Part shown: positions 42,568-52,469 of the stretch, one piece after another | Layout of the letters: each line of letters opens with the position of its first letter | Numbering within the stretch: position 1 is the stretch's first letter | DNA from: Endomychus coccineus | Taxonomy: Eukaryota > Arthropoda > Insecta > Coleoptera > Endomychidae | Direction: 5' to 3' | Length of the DNA: 64,000 bases | NCBI GenBank assembly: GCA_958510875.1 | Contig: OY294070.1 | Span: 45,035,299-45,099,298, forward strand | The notes under the pieces: model-generated | What the model was told of the DNA's origin: nothing | The model's input: the letters and a program-made list of their open reading frames with translations, nothing else | The model's database searches: none | Made by a program: the position numbers and the translations under genes

Positions 42568-43726
42568 AGACATCATCCGGGAAGAAACTCATACCTACTA
42601 TCCACACACAACATCTTTTGGCAACAGCGATGAAATTGAGATATTAATCAATCAACAAGATGTGTTGGTAGATTTGGCCTCGTCTGCTTTATTCATCGAG
42701 GCAGAATTCCAGCCAGAAGCAAGTGGTGATGGTGAATGTAAACTAACGAATAATTTCGGAGCGTTTCTCTTCGAATATATCAGTTATGAATTGAATGGAA
42801 AAGAGATAGACAAAGTACGTGATCCTGGTATTGTCAGCACCATCAGAGCTTATCTAACATATGCCAAACATGAATCTATACCTCTAGCTATTTCTGGATG
42901 GTCATTTAAGGATGCATTGAGTTCAGTCTACAATAATAAAATCAATTTATGGATACCATTGAATTTTCTACTAGGCCTATTCATTGACTATAACAAAGTT
43001 TTGAGTGGAAAACATAAGCTGCGCTTGATAAGGTCTCGAACCGATAACGATTGCTATACTAATAGCACAGGCACGAAAACAGCTAAAATAAATGTGAAGA
43101 CGATAGCATTAAAAGTGCGACATGTGTTTCCAAGTGATCAGGTTAAATTTCAAATGTTGGAGAATTTGAGTGCTGAGAAACCTATTTTGATTCCATTTCG
43201 CAGCTGGGATCTGCATGAAAATCCGTTGATGAAGGAGAGCACTCGTGACATTTGGGCTGTTAAAACTTCAATGAATTTGGAACGACCCAGATATGTGATT
43301 CTAGCTTTCCAAACTGATCGAAAAAATAATCCTGTTAAGCACAGTGCATATTTCGATAATATAAACTTGCTAAATGTTAAATTATACTTGAATTCAGAGT
43401 GTTATCCATATGAAGCAATGAAATTGAATTTCACCGACCAGCAATACGTGGAAGCATACCAGATGTACTATGATTTCCAGAAATCATTTTCAAATAAAAT
43501 AATAAGCGAACCCATGTTAGATTATATAGCATTCAATAATAGAGCAATTTTTGTGATTGACTGTTCAAAACAAAACGATGCTATAAAGTCATCAACAGTT
43601 GACGTCAAACTAGAGATGGAAAGTTTCCTGAAATTCCCCAAAAACACCAGGGCTTATTGCATCATCATTAACGATCGTATAATGGAGTATTCTCCGATTA
43701 CAGGATCAGTTCGGAGTTTAGTGTGA
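42515..43726 (+). CDS. Double-jelly-roll major capsid protein, F54H12.2-like (copy 1)
   Basis: About 400 residues, open from a stop at 42506 to 43726. Landmarks: EKLQIFNEPNFIEDIIREE (start block; family: LDLFTVPPTQTxVExxxxxE), EIEILINQQDVLVDLASSAL, FGAFLFEYISYELNGKEIDK followed by VRDPGI, LRLIRSRTDNDCY, and YEAMKLNFTDQQYVEAYQMY. These are the conserved stretches of the capsid protein of Polintons/adintoviruses, annotated in many insects as F54H12.2-like. The family is known to adopt the double jelly-roll fold of trimeric capsomers. Length is in the usual lower range. The frame has no ATG near its start (first codon TTG), so initiation is unexplained. Otherwise intact. Confidence 0.8.
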   Translation: MVTISEKLQIFNEPNFIEDIIREETHTYYPHTTSFGNSDEIEILINQQDVLVDLASSALFIEAEFQPEASGDGECKLTNNFGAFLFEYISYELNGKEIDKVRDPGIVSTIRAYLTYAKHESIPLAISGWSFKDALSSVYNNKINLWIPLNFLLGLFIDYNKVLSGKHKLRLIRSRTDNDCYTNSTGTKTAKINVKTIALKVRHVFPSDQVKFQMLENLSAEKPILIPFRSWDLHENPLMKESTRDIWAVKTSMNLERPRYVILAFQTDRKNNPVKHSAYFDNINLLNVKLYLNSECYPYEAMKLNFTDQQYVEAYQMYYDFQKSFSNKIISEPMLDYIAFNNRAIFVIDCSKQNDAIKSSTVDVKLEMESFLKFPKNTRAYCIIINDRIMEYSPITGSVRSLV

Positions 43727-43776
43727 AGAACCATGAATCATAATGTTATTATTTTAATTCTAAATGTATTTTTCTA

Positions 43777-43782
43777 AATAAA
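43777..43782 (+). terminator. Poly(A) signal after the capsid gene (copy 1)
   Basis: AATAAA about 50 bases after the capsid stop, followed by a T-rich stretch. Present in copy 2 as well. Confidence 0.5.
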
Positions 43783-44082
43783 TGTTATTATTATTATTTT
43801 TGGTATTTTATTTCTCTCACTTTCCCGCAAGACATCACAATAATGAACGAGCCGTTTGGTAAAGTACAGTCCCTTGGATCAACCCATCAGGATTGTAATC
43901 TAAATTATAAATATCGCTTCATCGTTAGAAACAAAAAATGTATGTTACTATCTAATTAATAAATATAAATATACTTTTGTTTTATTACATGTTTACATAT
44001 AATGTTCCTCAAAAAAGTGATTCAGATTATTATGTTATCTTTTCAATTATTATAGTATGTAGTAGTGGTTATCAAACAGTCT

Positions 44083-44369
44083 GCGGTAAATATTCTCTCT
44101 TATCTCGAGTGCAGAAGCCGATAAAGTTGTCTCATTCAGAATAGCGAATATGAAAATAATAAATAACCTATCAAATCGTTGGAGCTTCTTTCTTCATATG
44201 GGTTATCAATCTCAAACTTGAAGAATCTCAAATGAGTCTCTACAGGTGATAATAGTCGAACATATTCATTTAGCCCCGACCAACACACAGGCCCTCGTAG
44301 GCTCGCAAATGATAACAATGTTGCATACAAAATAGCTTTAGGCAATAAGCCGTTACATGGGAAATATCG
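44083..44369 (-). repeat. Right inverted repeat of the virus-like element, copy 1
   Basis: The reverse complement reads CGATATTTCCCATGTAACGG and matches the plus strand at 51325-51593 over nearly its whole length, and 37377-37545 over the outer 165 bp. A 129-codon minus-strand frame crosses it. The frame is not conserved in the other repeats and is not a gene. Confidence 0.75.
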
Positions 44370-46003
44370 AAGTAGGTATCCCGTCACCTTGGGCGGCCAG
44401 ACAGAGAGCCTTATCAGATGTAGGCAACCAGTAGCGCATGCGCGGTACAGTTGGGTAGATGGTGTGACCTCTAGGGTGTGGTCGTCTCTGACCTTGGTGG
44501 TAGAGCGATCAGCTTGTATATACAAGATCGTTCAAGGTAGACAGCAAGCAATATGTGAGGTTAGGGAGAACTTCAATGTAAAGCAGCATCAAAATATGTT
44601 TCTACACACGGGAATCGAACCCGAGAAATGAAATCCAAAGCCAATTCCTTAACCGCTCAGCTATGGAGGAATTGAGAACAAGCGATTTTAATGTTGTAGA
44701 TATAACCGCAGGGTATCCGGTCTGAGTGATAAGTGCGAGTATATTGCAGTCTATATGATGCAGGTAATTGTTTTACATGACGTTAGTCATGCAGGTATGT
44801 CACGAAGCGAGGTATGGAATGTGAGACTTCATAGCGCTAGCCCATAGGGGTTTTGAAATAGTGTTGTTTGTACATGTCGTCAGTCACGTGATTTTTGAAA
44901 GAGACCGGGCATTCATCGGAGGTATCATGGGAGGGCTGCTGTTCCTTGAATGCATAGATGGAATGTTATATATAGTATAGAAATGATATCTTCTGCATCT
45001 CTCTCAAACGCGATGTTTATAAGGAAATTACTTTCAAAAACGTTTATTCAAGCTGTCTGTACCTTACTTGATTGCTATATTACAAAATGCAATTTCAATC
45101 ATCTTAAACATATATGGAAATTATTTTTAGTATACAAAATGGAGTCGGGAGACTTCAATGGGGTATGGGATGTGGGGTTGTTTATGTATGACGTTAGTCA
45201 TGTGAATTTGAATGAAGCTGGCGCGATCTCCAACGAGACAGGTGTGTATGTGAGGTTATACAGAGTGTGCAGGTATAATGATGTCTATCACGCAGGTCTT
45301 CAACGAGGTATCTACCTTGCAGGAGCCTTCAATGAAATGTGAGGTTGTTTGTACATGCCGTTAGTCGCAGGGTTTTGTCTGAGTTATAATGATATCGGTC
45401 GCGATGCATTGTCTGCCCCCACAAGTCTTCAATAAGAGGTCATAACATCTAACATGCGATAGTTTACAAAAAAATGCTGCTTCTCATAATAGCGATATTA
45501 TGAAGCGTTTGCAGAAATAACTATTAAATCATCTAAGGACTTTTTGCTTGATTAGTACTAGCGAGTACAATATTCGTTATAATATTATAAGTATGTATCA
45601 TTAGCTTACTTGTGCGATAAGGTTGTGTTAAATCATGTCCAACAGCAATGTATTCAACTTGGAATTATCGTAATGATGCGCGATCCTTCAATGTTAAAGT
45701 AGTTTCATAAGTTATCCGAAAGTAATATGAATATATTAAATGTTTTTCCAAAATTAGTTCCGAAGTAAACATAATTCGCTATAATATTCATTCATGTATG
45801 TTACATAAATTATCCTATATAATTCAAATAAGGTTGAACAATATTCACTATCATATTTTGCGGTAGAGCTACAGCTCGCTCGAGAGAGATAAGAAAGATA
45901 CGCCGATCACCTTCAAACGCGATGAGAATACGAATGCGAGGGAGTTTTATAGAGATCGAACTCATTTCCCCAACCTCCCAAGAGGTAGAACTATGATGAG
46001 GAA
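44370..46003 (+). repeat. Spacer copy 1, left part
   Basis: Follows the right inverted repeat. It contains a tRNA-like sequence (44600-44670) and the uninterrupted counterpart (about 44970) of the LINE insertion at 33154. It is AT-rich with no gene. Short frames (44950-45342) are read-through of repeats. It is matched by 32080-37050 with many differences and by 58355-59988 almost exactly. Confidence 0.7.
44600..44670 (-). repeat. tRNA-like sequence (copy 1 spacer)
   Basis: Same as the sequence at 32774-32844, with AATTCCTTAACCGCTCAGC in place of AGCTCCTTAACCGC. The A and B boxes are kept, and the acceptor stem is unpaired. Confidence 0.6.
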
Positions 46004-46561
46004 TATAATAATAATAATAATAATAATAATAGTCTTTATTGAATATAATAATAATAATATATAATTAAGATTACAAAGAAAGATAAATTCAACAATAAAG
46101 TTAAAAAAGACCACGTAAGTTCCATAGTTGGAACTTGTTTGTGGTACAGTAAAAAGTTATTATCATTCATTACTCATTAATAATATTATTTAAAAAAGAA
46201 TTTATATTTACCCATATATATACATATACTATATATATATACACATCTACACATACATACATACATACACATTTACATTATACACTCATACATGAATATA
46301 TCTATAATTTATAAATTATTTAAGTATATTGTTACTACAATATTAATATAATAAAATTGAATACAATGAAGATTGTTATATGCTGAACACAATTTGGAAT
46401 CATTCATATTTCATTATTTATTGTAATAAGTCTAGTGGTTGGGATCTATTCGTCTCACAACTCGTTATAATCTTTAAACACTGATTATATACAATTCTAG
46501 TTTCTTCTTTCAAACGATCACTATTGTCTCTTAACAACATATAGGAATTATATGTGTATCA

Positions 46562-49495
46562 CTATAATAAATTTTGCATCACTTCACTCCCATTTACACT
46601 TATTAACCAATTTGTGAGTTTCCGTTTTAAAACAAATTTATTGGTAATGGTCTTCAAATCAGTTGGTAAAAGGTTATGTAATCTTGGATATATATAATTA
46701 CACGAGTGCTGTCCTATAGTTTTTTTTACTCTTGGTATTTGTAATGATTCCTGTTTCTGTAATCTAGTGTCATACTCATGTTCTATATAGTTTTTGTTTG
46801 TTTTTTGAATTAATATTTTTCTTGCAAATATCATTTTTATATCAAGTAATGAAGCATCAGTGAATAAGGCCTTACTAGGATATCGAAAGTTTTTATTATA
46901 GATGATTTTTATTATCCTTTTTTGTGTAGATTCTAGTTTCCTTAGATATGATTTGGAGACTCCGCCCCATGCAATAATGCCATAGCTCAAGTGACTTTCC
47001 ACTAGTGCATAATAGAGTATTCTCAGTTCAGTGATGTTTAGAACCAATTTTAATTGTTTGAATTTATATATTATTTTCCTAATTTTTTTTGTTAAATTCT
47101 CAATGTGGAAATTCCATTTCAGATGTGAATCAATAAATATTCCTAAATATCTCACATATTCCGTTTTTTCTATTTTGAAATTTGTATTCTCTGTATTTAT
47201 AGTGATGTTTAATTCCGGTAAGTGACTGCGGTATGACGTAAACGGTAAGTAGGTGGTTTTTGTTAAATTTATAGTGAGCATTTTTTTGTCGAACCATTTT
47301 TTTATATATACTAACTCGTTTTCAACAATTTCTTTCAGTTCTTTCCATGTTTTTGCAGAATAAAATAGGGCAGTATCATCTGCGAAAGCAATAATTTCAG
47401 CCAATAATTGTAAGTTAAACATGTCGTTAATATAGAGAATGAACAGTGTAGGACCCAACACAGTGCCTTGGGGTATACCATATGTTGTTTCTTCAGGAGT
47501 GCTGTATATATCATCAATTTTAACTGTTTGGTTACGATTTGTGAGGTAAGATTTTAATAAATTGTTCGCTACTCCTCTAATTCCTATCTTTTCCAGAGTT
47601 CTCAAGAGTTCTTCATGGCAAATGGTGTCGAAAGCCTTTTGGAGATCAACAAATATGCATAGAGAAGGTAGTTTATCATCTATGGCGTTATATATGTTTT
47701 TTGTTAAGGCCGCTATGGCATGTTCAGTTGATTTGGCTTCTTGAAATCCGTACTGTTTAGATGATATTAATTTATGTTTTTTAATAAAGTGCTTTATTCT
47801 GTTGTTGATTATTTTTTCTAAAATTTTATTAAAGTTAGTAACTAACGATATAGGCCTGTAATTCTTCATGAGTTGTGTTTCGCCTCCTTTATGTATGGGA
47901 ATTATTACGGATTCTTTGAAAATGGAGGGATAAATGCCTGTTTCTAGAATCATGTTGAATATAAATACTAATGGGTTAATTATGTAGTGCAATGCAATCT
48001 GTAACGTTCGTACGGTAATATTATCGATACCCGGTGTTGACTTTTTTTTCAGTTTTACTATAATGTCTCTAAGTTCATTTGAAGTTGTGGGTTTGAGAAA
48101 TATGTTTTTATTGTTGATTTTTTCAGGAAATGTTTGAGTAGGTTTTTTAATTTTTTTTGCTAATGATACTCCCACGTTTTTAAAGTAAGAGTTGAACGTG
48201 TTCGCAATCTCGATTTTATCTATTACAATTTCATTATTTTCATTCAATATTTCTTTCACGACTGGTTTAACTTTTTTTTTGTTGGTGATCATCGTGACTG
48301 TCTCCCACAATTTTTTATTAGCGTATTTATTAGAGTCTATAATCTTTCTATAATAGTTAGTTTTCGCAGCCTTGATAATCTCATTCAGTTTGTTTCTATA
48401 GATTTTATAGTTCTTTTTTTTTTCTTCGTCCTGATTTGTTCTTAATAGATCTTGGTACATTTTATTTCTAGTATTTATGGACTTAATAATAGAATTTGTT
48501 ATCCATTCTTTCCGAGGAATATTTGAATGTTTCACTTTGAATATTTTAGTAGCACAATCAATAGCTTTATTAAAAATTTCGTAAAATTCTATAGTTGCTT
48601 TATCCGGATCATTCATATTGTATATTGTTTCCCATTTCTCCAGTTCTAGGATTGTCTTAAGTTTGTTCCAGTCTATGGATTTCCTATAAGCTTTTGTATT
48701 AGTAACTGTTTTTTGACCGGTACTAATTTTTATTTGTGCCGCAATGATGTAATGATCCGTGATACAGCTTTTTATTATCGCAGTATTAACCTCCTCCGTA
48801 TTTAAAACGTTGTTCTTTGTTTTAATAAATATGTGATCTAAGCAAGTGGAAGAGTATTCCGTCTCTCTAGTTGGTTTATTTATCAAAGAATTCCAGCCAA
48901 ATTCGGCGAGTGTATTTAGATATTCATTAGAAATTTCTGATTCATTAAGGATGTCAATATTAATATCACCAATCACAAAATTGAAATCATAATTGTTGGT
49001 TTCTTGTTTCAGATACTCATGTAAGACCGTATTGAATATTTCTGGACATTGTGATGGACTTCTATATATTGTATTCACACCTATTTTTTTATTTTCTTTG
49101 ATTATCTCAATGTTCAATATATTATTAATATTATCTCCTTCTCCTATTTTGACTATTTTAAATTTATGTCTTAGTTCATTTTTTACATATACAACTAATC
49201 CATCATTTTGATTTTTTTGACTATTATTATAAATTATGTCAAAATTATCCAATTTAAAAAAATCCAGATCTTCTATATGCCATGTTTCTGTCAACACTAT
49301 ACAATCTATATAATTAAAAATTTCCTGTACATAAATTACAAATTCAGTGAAATTTTTGTTGATGCTCCTTATGTTATTATGTAATATCAGAAATGAATTA
49401 GGGTAGTTTATTTTATCAATTTCGAAATCTTCCAAATTGTTATATGCATTAGTATCGAAAGATTTTACCCGGAAGTCTCTAATATAATTGTCCAT
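46562..49495 (-). CDS. LINE ORF2: endonuclease and reverse transcriptase, Jockey/CR1 group
   Basis: 977 residues from ATG 49495. Endonuclease at about 35-260: ILHNNIRSINKN, CIVLTETWH (catalytic glutamate), NDGLVVYVKN, VNTIYRSPS, FNFVIGDINIDIL, SCITDHYIIAAQI (the SDH-type histidine block, here TDH). Reverse transcriptase at about 490-780: NYRPISLVTNFNKILEKI, YGFQEAKSTEHAIAAL, LCIFVDLQKAFDTICHEEL (near 620), YGIPQGTVLGPTLFILYIND and AFADDTALFYS (near 702, catalytic). The C-terminus, HEYDTRLQ...YPRLHNLLP, matches the other LINEs. All key residues are present with no stop. It encodes the nick-and-copy enzyme of target-primed insertion. Confidence 0.85.
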   Translation of the reverse strand: MDNYIRDFRVKSFDTNAYNNLEDFEIDKINYPNSFLILHNNIRSINKNFTEFVIYVQEIFNYIDCIVLTETWHIEDLDFFKLDNFDIIYNNSQKNQNDGLVVYVKNELRHKFKIVKIGEGDNINNILNIEIIKENKKIGVNTIYRSPSQCPEIFNTVLHEYLKQETNNYDFNFVIGDINIDILNESEISNEYLNTLAEFGWNSLINKPTRETEYSSTCLDHIFIKTKNNVLNTEEVNTAIIKSCITDHYIIAAQIKISTGQKTVTNTKAYRKSIDWNKLKTILELEKWETIYNMNDPDKATIEFYEIFNKAIDCATKIFKVKHSNIPRKEWITNSIIKSINTRNKMYQDLLRTNQDEEKKKNYKIYRNKLNEIIKAAKTNYYRKIIDSNKYANKKLWETVTMITNKKKVKPVVKEILNENNEIVIDKIEIANTFNSYFKNVGVSLAKKIKKPTQTFPEKINNKNIFLKPTTSNELRDIIVKLKKKSTPGIDNITVRTLQIALHYIINPLVFIFNMILETGIYPSIFKESVIIPIHKGGETQLMKNYRPISLVTNFNKILEKIINNRIKHFIKKHKLISSKQYGFQEAKSTEHAIAALTKNIYNAIDDKLPSLCIFVDLQKAFDTICHEELLRTLEKIGIRGVANNLLKSYLTNRNQTVKIDDIYSTPEETTYGIPQGTVLGPTLFILYINDMFNLQLLAEIIAFADDTALFYSAKTWKELKEIVENELVYIKKWFDKKMLTINLTKTTYLPFTSYRSHLPELNITINTENTNFKIEKTEYVRYLGIFIDSHLKWNFHIENLTKKIRKIIYKFKQLKLVLNITELRILYYALVESHLSYGIIAWGGVSKSYLRKLESTQKRIIKIIYNKNFRYPSKALFTDASLLDIKMIFARKILIQKTNKNYIEHEYDTRLQKQESLQIPRVKKTIGQHSCNYIYPRLHNLLPTDLKTITNKFVLKRKLTNWLISVNGSEVMQNLL

Positions 49496-49572
49496 TATTT
49501 TTTACCAATTTAGAATAGCGAATTATTTATGTAGTGTTATGAATATGATTAAATGTAAGAATGTGTTGTTAT

Positions 49573-50403
49573 TCATTTAAATGATTCATTGATTCTCATT
49601 TCATAGGGACGAGTTTTTTTATATATATTAAAGGCATTAGCCTGAGAATTATTTATAGTTATTTTGTCTTCATTGGTCTTGTTGACTGTACTTGCAGAGT
49701 TATTCCTTAATTTGTATTTAGTCTGTTTGGGACCTTCTTCTTCTGAGGTAGACAGTTTAGTAGGCCCTGGCGTTGATGGTGCGCTTTGTGGTTTTCTTAC
49801 TTGTAAATTCGCCAACGCAATTACTTCATCGTTGTTTTTTAAATCACTAGCAGTGTAGACTTTATCATCAACAATTAGTTTGTCACCTTTTAAGATGGCT
49901 TTCCGTTGGTCTGCTTTTGCCAGATTTAGATGTTTTCTTAAGATTTGTTGATCCTCACGCTGTTTGATTGTTAAGTCGTTATTGATTGATATATTTGACC
50001 CTTTTAATTTATAGCAATTCCTTAGGACATTTAGCTTCCCTAAGAATGTTGTAAATTGCACAATGATCGGGCAGTTGGTTTTGTTTTTACTAATGCGAAA
50101 TATATTATTTACTTCTTTCAGGTCAATTTTTATGTTTGTGTGTTCCTCAATTTTAGATAGAACTAATGAAGGTAGATCAGTTATTTCTTCGTGTTTGATG
50201 CCAAAAATTATAATGTTATTTTTTTTATTTTGTTGTTCTAAAAATTCGACTTTATTTTTCAACTTGTTATTTTCAATTGTTAAACTTTGGATATCTTTGT
50301 TTACTGCCGATAATTTCTCATCTATTAACTGTTTTATTTCCTTTGTACTTTGTACAATCAGCTCGAATAATTGTTTTGGTGTGATTTCGTTTTCGCTACT
50401 CAT
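49573..50403 (-). CDS. LINE ORF1: coiled-coil RNA-binding protein
   Basis: 276 residues from ATG 50403. Residues 15-65 are a heptad-rich coiled coil (IDEKLSAVNKDIQSLTIENN). Residues 65-145 (NNIIIFGIKHEEITDLPSLV, VNNIFRISK, CPIIVQFTTFLGKLNVL) have the strand pattern of the L1-type ORF1 RNA-recognition motif. Residues 145-185 (LTIKQREDQQILRKHLNLAK) correspond to the following C-terminal domain. The tail is basic and low-complexity. ORF1 proteins of this kind trimerise and coat the LINE RNA. It lies 77 bases upstream of ORF2. Confidence 0.75.
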   Translation of the reverse strand: MSSENEITPKQLFELIVQSTKEIKQLIDEKLSAVNKDIQSLTIENNKLKNKVEFLEQQNKKNNIIIFGIKHEEITDLPSLVLSKIEEHTNIKIDLKEVNNIFRISKNKTNCPIIVQFTTFLGKLNVLRNCYKLKGSNISINNDLTIKQREDQQILRKHLNLAKADQRKAILKGDKLIVDDKVYTASDLKNNDEVIALANLQVRKPQSAPSTPGPTKLSTSEEEGPKQTKYKLRNNSASTVNKTNEDKITINNSQANAFNIYKKTRPYEMRINESFK

Positions 50404-50706
50404 TCTTTATTAGATTATAAAATCGCTTTTTTCTTATATAAAAACTAACATCTGCTGCTGTAGTTCTTCTAATATGTGTATCGTTATAGTATACTTTATG
50501 AAATAAGTGCAATTGATAAATTAAACGACTTACATGTATCGATTATTTACGGAATTTTCAACATTTGCACCACAATCACTAATTGATGTTACTGCAAAAT
50601 TACAAATTTGATGATCCAATTAAACCTAAGTATTTGTTATTTATATTTCTCTGTTTAATTCAGCACAGATGTTGACATGAAGAACAACACCACACGCTAT
50701 CATGCG

Positions 50707-51324
50707 AGATGTGGATAATAACCATATGAATATCTTCATAAGCGCTAATCTATACGACATTCAAACACGTGCTTCATAAAAGTCTGAATATTGAGTAGAG
50801 CTATAGTATCTTCTTCATAAGCGATCATTATCATCATTCAGACACTTGTTTAGCACGTGATTCAACAGCCTGGCATCATCGTTCACGAACTATGATGGGC
50901 TGATGAGGAATAAAATACCAATAATAATTATATAAATATCTCCATTAGCAATCTGTACTATTTTCCTTCACGAGCACGACTTTTACAAACTCCATACGTT
51001 CGCGTAAAAGATTATAATGATAAACACATTTTTGTTCACGGGTTTACATAATCATATGAATATCTTCATAAGCGCTAATCTATATGACATTCAAACACAT
51101 GCTTCATAAAAGTCTGAACATTGAGTAGAGCTATAGCATCTTCTTCATAAGCGATCATTATCAACATTCAGACACTTGTTTAGCACGTGATTCAACAAGC
51201 TGACATCATCGTTCACGAACTATGATGGTTCGATGAGGACTCAAACATTGAACAGATGAATCTTTGAGGTTAAATATCTGCTGTAGAAATTACCCCACCT
51301 TTATTACCTTTTATTTGACATTAT
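50707..51324 (+). repeat. Spacer copy 1, right part
   Basis: Contains two related blocks of about 200 bp (50710-50920 and 51050-51240), each with ATATGAATATCTTCATAAGC, CATTCAAACAC(G/A)TGCTTC and CATCATCGTTCACGAACTAT. Between them, at 50940-51050, lies a segment that in copy 1 sits inside the left inverted repeat (37545-37650). No gene. Confidence 0.65.
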
Positions 51325-51593
51325 CGATATTTCCCATGTAACGAATTATTGCCCAAAGCTATTTTGTATGCAACATTGTTATCATTTGCGAACCTTCGAG
51401 AAATTTGGCTGGGGCTAAATGAATATGTTTGACTATTATTACCTGTAGATTTATTTGAGATTCTTCAAGTTTGAGATTGATAACCCACATGAAGAAAGAA
51501 GCTTCAACGAATTGATATCAATGAATATTCGCTATTCTGAATGTGACAACTTTATCGGCTTCAATACTCGAGATAAGAGAGAATATTTACCGC
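51325..51593 (+). repeat. Left inverted repeat of the virus-like element, copy 2
   Basis: Starts CGATATTTCCCATGTAACG and is the inverted counterpart of 44083-44369 and 58068-58354. It is more complete than the left repeat of copy 1 (269 against about 165 bp). Confidence 0.75.
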
Positions 51594-51718
51594 TGATGTA
51601 GGGAAAATCAATATGATGCATACAAATTGGGGGTGGGTGAGAACATCAGACTATAGCTTTATGTGTATCGAAATACATAAGGATTTTGACGAGTAAGTGG
51701 TGTTTTATTGAATTGAAG

Positions 51719-51862
51719 ATCCGGCGACCATCGTTCACGAACGATGATGACGTCACTGCTTCATACCAATGACAGTAACTGATTCAATCCGGCGACCATC
51801 GTTCACGAACGATGATGACGTCACTGCTTCAAGCCAATGACAGTAACTGATTCAACCCGGCG
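51719..51862 (+). repeat. Tandem repeat of about 70 bp with hairpin and CRE-like palindrome
   Basis: Two units and a partial third. Each unit has CCGGCGACCATCGTTCACGA, then ACGATGATGACGTCACTGCT, then CAATGACAGTAACTGATTCA. CATCGTTC-AC-GAACGATG is an inverted repeat with 8-bp arms, and TGACGTCA is a perfect palindrome (the CRE consensus). The array is absent from the left end of copy 1. Confidence 0.75.
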
Positions 51863-51864
51863 AC

Positions 51865-51910
51865 CATAGTTTACGAACGATGATGACGTCATCATCGTTC
51901 ACGAACTATG
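51865..51910. repeat. 46-bp near-perfect palindrome
   Basis: Arms of 23 bases meet at the centre of TGACGTCA (between 51887 and 51888). The left arm runs CATAGTTTACGAACGATGAT..., and the right arm is its reverse complement with three mismatches. It sits between the 70-bp repeats and the CACGTG array. Half-sites (CATCATCGTTCACGAACTAT) recur at about 37215, 50875 and 51205. Confidence 0.75.
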
Positions 51911-52006
51911 ATGGGCTAATGAGGAATAAAATGTGAATAATCATAATGTTTGTAATACATTCATGCACATGTTTTATCGCATGATTCAACACATGCTTTA
52001 GTATTC

Positions 52007-52347
52007 AGACACGTGTTTCAGCACTCAGACACGTGTTTCAACATTCAGACACGTGTTTCAACATTCAGACACGTGTTTCAGCACTCAGACACGTGTTTCA
52101 GACACGTGTTTCAACATTCAGACACGTGTTTCAACATTCAGACACGTGTTTCAGCACTCAGACACGTGTTTCAACATTCAGACACGTGTTTCAACATTCA
52201 GACACGTGTTTCAGCATTCAGACACGTGTTTCAGACACGTGTTTCAACATTCAGACACGTGTTTCAGCACTCAGACACGTGTTTCAGACACGTGTTTCAA
52301 CATTCAGACACGTGTTTCAGCATTCAGACACGTGTTTCAACATTCAG
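52007..52347 (+). repeat. 20-bp repeat array with CACGTG cores, copy 2
   Basis: The same unit as in copy 1, but with 18 CACGTG cores. It includes shortened units (TTTCAGACACGTG without the CAACATT part) and TTCAGCACTC variants. Reading frames through it are artefacts. The difference in copy number from copy 1 marks this array as the likely place of unequal exchange between copies. Confidence 0.85.
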
Positions 52348-52469
52348 ACCTATTTAACATGTATTTGATACCTGATTTTGAGAGAGAAGTGTAGAAGTAC
52401 CTAACCGCGTGATCGGACATACACAATATAACATCATCATCTAGTATATAAACAAATGCTTATTAACAT

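Larger units (their letters stand above)
37377..44369 (+). mobile_element. Virus-like element, copy 1 (Polinton/adintovirus-related capsid cassette)
   Basis: About 7 kb between inverted repeats. It contains, left to right: a partial left inverted repeat, a repeat array, packaging ATPase, three small overlapping frames, an integrase-like stub, a PLA2-like frame, a minor capsid-like protein and the major capsid protein. The gene set matches the morphogenesis half of Polintons and adintoviruses. DNA polymerase B, adenain-type protease and a full integrase are not found. No target-site duplication is obvious at the outer ends. Coding sense is uniform (plus), and genes overlap or nearly abut, as in viruses and not as in insect genes. 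Confidence 0.7.
46004..50706 (-). mobile_element. Apparently full-length two-ORF LINE in spacer copy 1
   Basis: About 4.7 kb. On its coding (minus) strand it has a roughly 300-bp 5' UTR, ORF1 (50403-49573), a 77-bp gap, ORF2 (49495-46562), a 3' UTR and a (TTA)n tail (plus strand 46004-46029). The paralogous site without the insertion is at about 37053, which defines the ends. Both frames are open. This is the best candidate in the window for an intact retrotransposon. Confidence 0.8.

Noticed and set aside
37377..44369. Calling the element a complete Polinton or adintovirus
   Set aside because: No DNA polymerase B, protease or full integrase frame is present in either copy.
44136..44525. 129-codon minus-strand frame (also 58121-58510)
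   Set aside because: It spans the end of the inverted repeat and the spacer; related repeat copies do not keep it open, and it has no motif.
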